A DNA stretch of 11,279 nucleotides, taken from Pleurotus djamor. Lineage: Eukaryota > Basidiomycota > Agaricomycetes > Agaricales > Pleurotaceae. Position 1 is the stretch's first letter; every line of letters begins with the position of its first letter. Positions 1-7,424 of this stretch are shown here, one piece after another. The DNA lies in NCBI GenBank assembly GCA_029747585.1, contig JAPEVF010001304.1, positions 1-11,279 on the forward strand. Direction: 5' to 3'. A program made the position numbers and the translations under genes. Under the pieces are notes generated by a model. It had not been told where the DNA came from, made no database searches, and saw nothing but the letters and a program-made list of their open reading frames with translations.

Positions 1-91
1 GCCCGGAGTCCATATACGAGAATGTCGAGTCCATCGGCTCCATGAAAGAGGCGGTCTTTGAAGGTTCCGTCGAGAAATCCATCGAAGTCAT
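1..91 (-). CDS. 5' end of an unidentified gene, cut by the window edge
   Basis: Reading leftwards from the ATG at 91-89 gives 30 codons without a stop to the window edge. The peptide begins MTSMDFSTEPSKTASF and is rich in Met, Ser, Thr and acidic residues, as expected of a soluble, probably disordered N-terminus. I do not recognise the family. The start is chosen because it is the first ATG after a TATA box (394-401), a pyrimidine-rich leader and a well-formed leader intron (227-177). Its context, CTACCATGA, has a pyrimidine at -3 but is otherwise ordinary. The gene runs the same way as the membrane-protein gene to its right. Only 10% or less of a typical protein is visible, so no function can be given. 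The main doubt is that 30 codons could stay open by chance; the promoter and intron signals are what support it. Confidence 0.72.
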   Translation of the reverse strand, partial: MTSMDFSTEPSKTASFMEPMDSTFSYMDSG

Positions 92-176
92 GGTAGCGAG
101 AGGTGAAGGGGGTGTACGAAGGTGAAAGGGATCAGAAAAGTGCTCGAATAAATGAGCTTGAAGAAGAATAAACTGC

Positions 177-227
177 CTGTAAACGGTGAGTACAATAAAT
201 AATGAAAATGTTATGGAAACAACTTAC
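177..227 (-). other. Intron in the 5' leader of the left-edge gene
   Basis: On the minus strand a consensus donor GTAAGT starts at 227 and a TTTACAG acceptor ends at 177, giving a 51-nt intron, the usual size in basidiomycetes. A CTCAC branch-like site lies about 14 nt before the acceptor. There is no ATG in the leader exon on the left side of the TATA box, nor between the acceptor and the ATG at 91, so the intron lies wholly in untranslated leader. It is inferred from sequence signals only. Confidence 0.72.
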
Positions 228-393
228 GAAAGGGAACAAAGACAAGCGGTGGCCTTGCAAAGATCACGACCGACGCAAGCTGGCCGTCGGCGAGGACTGC
301 GAGGGGGGGAAGCGGAGGAGGAGGAGAGGGAGGATGTGGTACGAGGAGGAGAAGGAGGGATAAGGGGATAAAGAAAGCTGAGTGGGCGATGGA

Positions 394-401
394 CTATATA
401 G
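394..401 (-). promoter_or_regulatory. TATA box of the left-edge gene
   Basis: The palindrome CTATATAG lies about 30 bp upstream (minus-strand sense) of a pyrimidine-rich stretch at roughly 230-370 that looks like a fungal 5' leader. Transcription would start near 360-370. Because the motif is palindromic, its orientation is inferred from the leader, the leader intron and the first ATG at 91, which all lie on the minus strand. Confidence 0.6.
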
Positions 402-1212
402 TGGGTGGGAAATGTTTGTGGAGGACAATCCCAGAAAGGCAAGCCTCGTGTAGGGTTCGCGGAGTTTGCTGGGATTCCCATCTGCCCGAGAGGCCAAATG
501 ATTCCTTTGCCCATGGCCCAATTGCGACACTCAAAATCCCTCGTTCCGCTCGCCGGTATCGGTATCTCATCACCAAGATCCGAGGATTGCGACTGGAAAT
601 CCCATCAAGCCCTTTTTGTCCCATAATCCCAGTCCTCCTTCACNTTTTTTCACTGAACCGCATGAAACTCAACGCGAACAGATCACAGCTCTTGCAACGT
701 TCCTTTCATTTCCCCCCAATCCACAATCCTGGCCCTTTCCTGTTCCTACCACAAATGAACGCTCGATCAACAGGCGCAGCATCCTTTGACTCTTTCGAAT
801 ATCCCTGTCATATGGCCCATGCCGCTATTCTACGGCCAACACCTTCTCATATCGTGAAACAGTTCATCTTACCGTGTCAATCATCTCCCCTTCCCCCACT
901 TCCTCCACCGACCGAATAGAGAGAAGCGCGTTCTCATTTGGCAAGGGCCCATAGATAATTCATAACAAAATAAGTCAATAGTGGCGTAAGTAGGTCATGA
1001 TAAGGCAGCGGCTGCGAACCGACGCGTCATTACGGTGTCGTAACAGGTCATGAGAGACCAAAGTCGTGAGAGAGATGTAATGGAGAAAAAATAGAGTCCG
1101 TAGGAGAAACTATAGGAAAGGGGAAACAATGAAAGGGTAAACGGCACAAAGGGATTCACCGAGTCTTCTTGATTCAACGGTAGTCCGTGCTCGATGGCCT
1201 TGGTCCTTGGCT
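402..1212. other. Intergenic: promoter of the left-edge gene and 3' flank of the membrane-protein gene
   Basis: About 0.8 kb between two minus-strand genes. The part nearer 402 is upstream promoter sequence for the left gene. The part nearer 1212 is the 3' untranslated flank of the membrane-protein gene; in minus-strand sense it is T/C-rich. There is one N at 644 beside a T run. A plus-strand open frame covers much of 389-919, but it crosses that N, overlaps the TATA box and leader of the other strand, and shows no recognisable motif, so it is not called. Confidence 0.55.
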
Positions 1213-2458
1213 TTAGGCATTGTAATACCCTGTGGGCGTCAGGTTCAGCTAGTGAAATCAACGGGCATCGGTATAGACGGGACATACCACCGTAAAATGG
1301 TCCCTTCATGGTTGAATAGTGCTCCAGACGCTTGGAGAATCGCCATGTAAGGAAGTACATGTACAGCTGTAAAAACAACGATTAGTGGCTGCTCCGCTAG
1401 GCGAAGATACGTAATAAAGAGAGTAAAAAACGGCCTCAGTAGGCGGAAAGGGAATAGATTGAGTGAGTAGAGAGAGAAGTAATGAAAGCTCGAGAAGCTC
1501 GAGGGATAGGCTGAAACGATTTGGAGTAAAGATTGTGACAGGACACACCTGGAAGACGAGGTCAACAAGAAGTGACACTATGAACGCGGCGTTCAAACTG
1601 GAAAATCCGGTTGCACAAAAGCCGCCAGGAAGTTGGGCCGATGTTTCATAGCCTGAATCGACTGACTCGGTCCAGAGCTGGCCGCCGTGGCTGCATTGCC
1701 AGGCAATCTTGTCTTTCCTATAGCAAGAAAGTTAGACTTGGGGATATACAGTGATAGATGAAGCCCGAGGCTTCGACACCACTATGAAGTGGCGCTGCAC
1801 CAACGGTGAGAACATATGATGTTGCACTCACCCGCGTTGGAGCTGAACAATCATCAAGATGGCTCGAACGGCACAAATGACAATGATGAATGGCCAAAGA
1901 AACTTGGCTACACGGATCCAGATGTACGATCGCTAAAGCAGGTGGATCAGCAAAGTTCCACAGTAACGTCTGGACTCGCGACATCCAATGCCCGAATCCA
2001 CAGAGTCTCGAAGCTTACGTTCGATAGAGCAAAGGCAGTGATCACGGCGAGGACACCAACACCAATTCCAATTCCACCATAAATTTGCCTATACTCGGAA
2101 TTAGGCTCGAGGAGCTCGGTAGTCGAGCATGACGACATTGCTCACCACTCAGGAAAAGTGAAAAAGAAATATTGACCAAGCATAAGCAGGAAAACACCTC
2201 CGCCAATGCTATACAGCTAAGCGAAGAAGCGAATAAATTCAATGATAATGCCATTTAGCCGAGTAGATTACGACTCACAGCCAAGACGACAGCCCATGCT
2301 ATCGCACCTCCCCGCTACGTGGGCATGGTTAAGGATCGATACCGACCAGTTTTCTGTGCAGCGGACTAACCAATGGTAAAACAAGCAAGCAGTTATCACA
2401 CCTAACATTAAGGATAAGGATCTGGTCTCGGGCTGATGAAGTGACTGACTAACCACAT
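1213..2458 (-). CDS. Four-helix membrane protein, basidiomycete family of unknown function (nine exons, 192 aa)
   Basis: Exons on the minus strand: 2458-2454, 2401-2371, 2314-2279, 2216-2146, 2088-2019, 1932-1832, 1717-1549, 1366-1288, 1229-1213. The joined length is 579 nt, exactly 193 codons with the TAA at 1215-1213. Every junction keeps phase and every intron has GT and AG ends. The protein starts MWCDNCLLVLPLRGG. Hydrophobic segments lie near residues 14-42, 50-69, 80-101 and 145-164. Between helices 3 and 4 is a loop of about 40 residues with two cysteines (in WQCSHGG and GGFC). The end is a basic tail, WRFSKRLEHY, followed by MKGPFYGGYYNA. I recall this tail from uncharacterised agaricomycete membrane proteins. 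A short N-terminus and four helices suggest both ends face the cytosol with the cysteine loop outside or lumenal, but that is inference. No enzyme motif is visible; a structural or tetraspan-like scaffold role is a guess. The start is the first ATG downstream of the CT-rich leader, with A at -3. Confidence 0.9.
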
Positions 2459-2770
2459 CCTCGATCAAAAGCGGTGGGTCAAGAGAGTGATTGCTCCGGA
2501 GTCGAAGATCGTTGAGACAAGTCACAGAGTCGTAAAGAAGGTGTCGCTTGGGGGGAAGGCTTGAAGACGAAGAGGGAGGGGGCGCTGCCGCCAAAGGGAG
2601 GTGGCCGTGGCCTTTAGCGTTGGTGGGGTCGGTGCAAAGGGCAAGGAACGTGACACGAGGCGATGTGACGAGCTCAATGTTCCTGGTTTGGAAATTTTAG
2701 GTAATCTACCCCAGTATCAGCTTTAGACTGAAACTCGCGCAAACAAACCCCAAACCCCCCTTGAATTTAC
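2459..2770 (-). promoter_or_regulatory. 5' leader and proximal promoter of the four-helix membrane protein gene
   Basis: Read on the minus strand, 2590-2459 is pyrimidine-rich, as fungal leaders often are, and has no ATG before the one at 2458. The leader happens to be open in the start frame, so an earlier non-ATG start cannot be excluded from sequence alone. A weak extra leader intron is possible, with donor GTAAAT at 2770 and acceptor CCAG ending at 2683 (88 nt). No clear TATA box is seen. Confidence 0.45.
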
Positions 2771-3403
2771 CTCCTCAAAACCAAATTTGCAATCCTAGCT
2801 GCGACCCACGCTAAACAACCCTCACTGCGAGGTGATGAGTCTGTAACTGCTTGACAGTGTATTTGAAAGTTGACTCACCTGCGAACCTTTCCCCATACTC
2901 AGGCTTCCACCTGCGGGACGCGGTTCCTTGGGAATCACCGCCGAATCGGTGAGAACGAGGTACATTGGGTCACGGTGACGACCTTACGAGCCTAGGTGCT
3001 TACTAGCTTCAGAGAACCCTACCCTAGAGAAGGTCGGTATGGGATCAGGAAGCTGATTTGAATAGTCCTTTACTCGCAATGTCACACAGCTCAGCCGCCA
3101 CTACACAGCTCAGCCGCCACTGCGGTTTGATGGTGTTCACGTACCCTCTCAAATTAACTCCCTCTGTCTCCGACCGGTCAAATATCCCCAGCTCCTTCTG
3201 ATACGAGTGACTTCACTCTGAGACGAGGGTCGGCTGACTCGCTGAAGGAATAGCCATGCGAAGGAGCTCTCTTCTGTCGACATCGTCACCCTTCCGACGC
3301 CTATCTATCTACATCGAAAGCACAATTCATTCAACCCTAGCCCGAAGATGTAGCACTCCATGGGCTTTAGAAGTATCTGATTTCATATAGCCCAGGACTC
3401 TGG
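2771..3403. other. Unassigned intergenic sequence with short dyads and a tandem duplication
   Basis: No open frame with gene-like features is present. Two small inverted repeats lie close together: TCACCG/CGGTGA at 2935-2952 and GTCAC/GTGAC at 2969-2979. A perfect 19-bp tandem duplication lies at 3084-3121. The rest is probably upstream regulatory DNA of the minus-strand membrane-protein gene. Confidence 0.5.
3084..3121. repeat. Perfect 19-bp tandem duplication
   Basis: The unit ACACAGCTCAGCCGCCACT occurs twice back to back (3084-3102 and 3103-3121) with no mismatch. It lies about 0.6 kb upstream of the membrane-protein start codon. It may be a recent slippage duplication or a doubled regulatory site; the sequence does not say which. 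Confidence 0.9.
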
Positions 3404-5700
3404 TTTGACCATTTTTATAGACGCTTCCATCGTCGCTTACCCGACGATGACGAAGGAGTCCTGCTCGAAAGCTGTCTTTGACCCGGTTTTCAAAACATCC
3501 CCTCGCTCTGGGAAGATAGATCCGTTATCCGAAGCATGCCCTGTACGGAATTTGCTCATTCCGAAAGACCCTCTAACACGAACGCCCTCTCAGTTTCCTC
3601 CGTACCCACACCTCAACGCTCTCGGCCTTCCATACTGTTCTCTTTGATGTTCTTCTGTGCATTCGAAAACTTTACGACTCCTAGACGCCCCTCTGTGAAA
3701 AAACCTTGCGACCTTTCTCTACAGACTTTCTATCTTTCGCAATCCCAGCGATCTCGATCCTAAATTACCTCCGCAAAGTTACCAATGTTTCATCGATTCG
3801 GCTTTGGATGCTTTCTACCCCGGTCTCACAAAGGCCAAGTGGTGGCACATTTGCGTTCTTCGGAAAGGCTCCCCTGATTTACGACTATCTTTTTCCCATT
3901 CAATCCCACCTCGATCGCCTATCAAATACATCGCCTGTCCACTCTCATCCTCGGTTTGACTGACAGACTCCGGTGAGATGGCTCATGCAAACCTTAAGCT
4001 CGGCACATCTTTCGCATCGAGATCCCCAAGCTCGATCAAACTTTTGCCTCAAGGCACTGGCTTCTTCCAATACTCTCCATTGCTCTGACACGGCTAGTGG
4101 AATAAGCCTGCGCGGTAATTACTCGCTCGAGTATTGGGCGCAGCATCGTATTCGATGGCACGGGATGCAGGTTAGAGTTCCTCAACGCATCCCTTGGGTC
4201 TTCTACACCCGGGGGGAACACATCCAATATCCCCAACCCGCTCTCGGATCCGGTGAGGTAGGACAACTCATTGCATCGTCAACGGACCATCGACTCCCTC
4301 CGTCCACTCCGCGAGAACCCACCCCAGTGACAGGAATAACTCGTCCGACCTGTAATTAGGATCCCTCTCCATTCTTGCCCTATCCTCGCTTGCCGTACAC
4401 TGGATTTGTGGCTGAAATGACTTCACACATCGACGGGAGAAAAGGAAAGTTCTTTTACTTGCCTACGGCATCATTTATTACCATCGATAGCATCCGGAAC
4501 AGCAGAAACCTCTGCTGGGGATTTTCGATTCCCTTTGGCTGCCTTTACTTCACCGTCAAACCTGAATACCAAACGATCATGGCCATTCTACTGGGACGAC
4601 GCGTATCTGGTGGCAACTTGGAGGAAAGGTGCACGCGGCTATTCTATCTTCCTGCCTGTAGACATATGACTCCAGGGCCGCACCGGTTCTGGAAAAAGCA
4701 GCCAGCCAACCAACCCACGCTGTGATAACCATTGAACCTCTCGCGCTTGTTCTTGCTTTCCCCCGGGTCCTCTCCAGAAACCCTCACCGAAATCTTCTCC
4801 CCANCCCCCCCAGTTCTCCTCCTTCTGCTGTATCCTTCAGGCGTCTTTTCCATACTTCCATTTCCATATTAGAGACTCGTCGAGACTGCACACGGGGTGT
4901 GCCCTGTTATCCCCTTTCTGCGACAACATCTCCATCTCCATCTTCAATACTTAACATTAACAACATCAAAGCATATGGATATCTCACGAGTTCAAAGAAC
5001 AGGGAGTAATCGTCCGCGCTCACATCGTGCGCACGCTGGAGATCCCATGATGACCTTTCAGTTGGTCCATTTAGCGGAGGTATCGTCCCTGTTTCAGTAC
5101 AACATTCCAGAGTATACACAAAGGCCATGCTGTTTCTTTATCGATCAGGTCTTGACAGAAACGCAATCGCAATGCCTTGCTATGACCGATAGTAGGATAC
5201 TTTTCGGTTCGACACCTTCCAAACCTTCGAACGCGTCAGAGGTATCTCGAGTGGATGGATGTTCGATACGGTTACATCCGTGTTTTTTATGAATCGAGCA
5301 AGTGACTATATGATACATGATACGCGCATGCACGGGCCTCGTGCGTTATCCGTGTCTTCGTGTCTTCGTGTCACGGTACTACTAATGCTATCTATCAACC
5401 CGAGAGTGGAGGTGGAGTTGACACTACCGCCGAAGGTCCCCCGGCTACTCCATCTGTTAATACGGCTGAACATTACTCGTAGTGTCCACTTTATCACTAT
5501 ATCACTGGGGTAAAGCCTGGCTCTGGCCCCTTCGTACCGGTATACCTGACGATGTACATACGCGCCGTGCACGCGAAACCTCGAAACAAGTTCTTCTAGA
5601 GGATGTTCATGTTTCTGATTGACTTTCACTGATCAGTCTTCCATCCCAACTTCCATTTCAATTTCCAAGAGACTCAAGTCTCGGTGAGAAAGAGAGAAGG
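3404..5700. other. Long unassigned stretch, no gene recognised
   Basis: Many open frames of 60-130 codons occur on both strands, but none carries a recognisable domain, a convincing start context or in-phase splice signals linking it to a neighbour. The longest plus-strand frames are 3973-4359, 4375-4725 and 4897-5292. A pyrimidine-rich patch at about 4741-4860, with an N at 4804, looks like a fungal leader, but no gene could be built downstream of it. The stretch could be regulatory DNA, a decayed gene, or a gene too fragmented by introns to read by eye. Confidence 0.4.
5351..5372. repeat. Short tandem repeat, 8-bp unit
   Basis: CGTGTCTT occurs twice in tandem (5351-5366) and is followed by a partial third copy, CGTGTC (5367-5372). 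It lies in unassigned sequence with no visible function. Confidence 0.75.
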
Positions 5701-6154
5701 AGGTGTAGTAATTTGATCAGGATCACCACCACGATATCCTCTACATCCTATGTGCGTTATACAAATGGAGCGTATAGAGTATATAGCATGATCACAGCTT
5801 AACTCGGACTTGTTACAGAAACACGCCTCAAGCACGCGTCATGAAAGATTTCAATTTTTCAAAGAGCCTTCGAATTCATGTAACAACTCGAAGCCAAGTT
5901 TGAGCCAAGTAACTACATACTCTACTCTATTGAATCAAATATTGAATCCAAAGGGATTCCTTCCGAGCTCGCATCTGTAGAACCCGTGTGCATTGTGGGT
6001 GGTCGGTAAGTACTTGCCTACATTTGTACGGTCGAAGCGATCTCGGTGATCCTGTAATTTGGTTCAGTAAGGTATCGGCCGCCGTTGCGTGTACCGTACG
6101 GCGCAAGGAAAGCAAACGAATAGAACTATGATGGGGGCTACAGAACAAGTACTT
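5701..6154. other. Unassigned intergenic sequence
   Basis: AT-richer sequence with a TATA-like patch (GTATATAG, near 5779-5786) that has no gene start suitably placed on either strand. No protein, RNA or repeat feature can be supported. Confidence 0.4.
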
Positions 6155-6208
6155 AGCTTCGAGTAAAGCTTCGAGTTCAAATTCTAAAGGTCGCGTCCTG
6201 TCGCGTCC
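6155..6208. repeat. Two short direct-repeat pairs next to the GATA hairpin
   Basis: AGCTTCGAGT occurs at 6155-6164 and again at 6167-6176, separated by two bases. TCGCGTCC occurs at 6191-6198 and 6201-6208, also separated by two bases. Together with the hairpin just to the right they form a compact block of repeated short motifs, which suggests a regulatory element cluster. They could also be chance. Confidence 0.6.
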
Positions 6209-6222
6209 CGAGTCTCCCTTAA

Positions 6223-6260
6223 CGATAAGATAAGATAGTGGTCAGCTATTTATCTTATCG
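6223..6260. promoter_or_regulatory. Inverted repeat made of GATA-factor sites
   Basis: The arms CGATAAGATAA (6223-6233) and TTATCTTATCG (6250-6260) are perfect complements. After a one-base bulge the pairing continues with ATAG/CTAT, giving 15 base pairs around a loop of seven bases. The left arm holds two overlapping GATAAG motifs and an AGATAG, and the right arm holds two more on the other strand. Fungal zinc-finger GATA factors (the nitrogen, iron and light regulators) bind HGATAR sites, often in clusters or pairs. The element is about 1.2 kb upstream of the bHLH gene and about 3.8 kb from the membrane-protein gene, so its target is not certain. Confidence 0.6.
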
Positions 6261-7317
6261 TATTGGTATGCACTTCGACATTCGCACTCTTCCACAAAGT
6301 TACTTAACTGGTGACCTATACGAGCCTATTGAAAAGGCCAGAGCTCTGAGCTAGATGGAAACGAGGACCAGCTCCTCCCAATACCGCATCCCCGACACCC
6401 TCCCCTGTACTTGGCTCCCATCGTTCCAGTGCGTAGTACGTCTGGTTCCATAAGGCCTCTGCTGGCAGGTTCATCAAAGGTCTCTCTACTCTGCTTGATC
6501 AGGTCTGGGTGATTGTCCATAGTAGCCCGTCCAGCAGTGGTTCTGTGGCATTGCGCGAAGACAGTGAGGGGAGAGGAATGTAAGTGAATGAGGGGCGAAT
6601 TCGAAGAAAGAAGTTTTCGTCCATCGCGACCCTTTACATGAGGGCTCGCGAGGATCTGGTAGCCCAAGTCAAATTGGGGTGCGGACCTCACGCCGCGCAC
6701 GACGCGTACAGGACCGGTATGATATGTACGTCTCCAGCCCGGCCATCTGTTTTCCAAATCTTTCCTCTGCTCCATCTCCTGCATTGCTCGTTCTGACAAA
6801 ATCCAAGATAACAATGACAGAGGTACCTACCAGGACTGCGCCCACAGTCACGCCCAGCACTCAGGAAGCATGCTAGCGATGCAAGTGCAAGATGGTGAAC
6901 GTCTTGGGCACTCGCATTCGGTACGAGTCCATGGCATGCCTTCTCAGATATGTTAAAGGGAATAACCATTCACGGTTTCACTCGGAATCATTCATATTTG
7001 AGTATTGCGAGTAGATTTCACTAACGGCGTAAAGTTGGATGATGATCAATGGTAAACACGTCTCTGAACCTAGCTAAAATTGGCAGCAAGTATATGAGCA
7101 TTGATGCGCCCAGCAAAGGTTCTTCCGACGCAGGCGGTCATTTCGAGTAAATGGAGAAGGAATGGAATGCGACGATGACAATGGCAGCGACGTCGAGAAC
7201 AGTGTGCGGGAGGAGACAGTGGGGAGGATTGTATTTGGCGATGGAAGGGTAGCCAAACAAAAAGAATGGGAGTTGCGGTCGGAATATTAGAGGTGGATTC
7301 CTTCGCGCTGACTTGGT
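6261..7317. other. Unassigned sequence upstream of the bHLH gene
   Basis: Several minus-strand frames are open here. The frame at 6326-6814 lacks a usable ATG at its start. The one at 6669-6860 contains a short hydrophobic run, GAVLVGTSVIVILDFV. Another, at 7138-7320, also has a hydrophobic run. A CT-rich minus-strand patch precedes a small ATG frame starting near 7147 (MTACVGRTFAGR). I could not join these into one gene with in-phase introns. They may be fragments of a decayed membrane-protein gene or chance; no gene is called. Confidence 0.35.
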
Positions 7318-7424
7318 CATTTGCCCTCTTCATCTTCNTCTTTTTCTTTTTTTTCTATTCACGACCCTTGCCTCTTTTCCCTCATCTGTGTATCTCTCTC
7401 TCTATCTCCCGTGACACGCCCGCA
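7318..7424 (+). promoter_or_regulatory. Pyrimidine-rich 5' leader of the bHLH gene
   Basis: About 90 bases before the start codon are almost entirely C and T, with runs of T and a (TC)n stretch near 7390-7409. This is typical of leaders and core promoters of well-expressed filamentous-fungal genes. There is an N at 7338. No TATA box is evident. Transcription probably starts at or just before this tract. Confidence 0.6.

Noticed and set aside
389..919. Plus-strand open frame of about 176 codons
   Set aside because: It crosses the doubtful N at 644, overlaps the TATA box and leader of the minus-strand gene, and has no recognisable motif or splice structure.
2454..2690. Extension of the membrane protein upstream, in frame, through a Pro/Ser-rich stretch (around LPLAAAPPP)
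   Set aside because: There is no ATG in this stretch, the DNA is pyrimidine-rich like a leader, and the family as I recall it starts just before the first helix.
5200..5216. GGTTCGA motif resembling a tRNA T-loop
   Set aside because: The flanking bases do not form a T-stem and no acceptor, D or anticodon arms can be folded around it.
4897..5292. Plus-strand frame of about 130 codons with an internal ATG near 4976 after a pyrimidine-rich patch
   Set aside because: No domain, no in-phase splice partners, and the composition does not look conserved; too weak to call.
6326..6814. Minus-strand frame of 162 codons
   Set aside because: It lacks an ATG at its start, and the possible introns around it (for example GTAGGT to TGCAG) do not connect it to a recognisable upstream exon.
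7266..7424. Upstream in-frame start for the bHLH protein at 7266
   Set aside because: The extension would translate the T- and C-rich leader and cross an N at 7338; the ATG at 7425 after the tract is the natural start.
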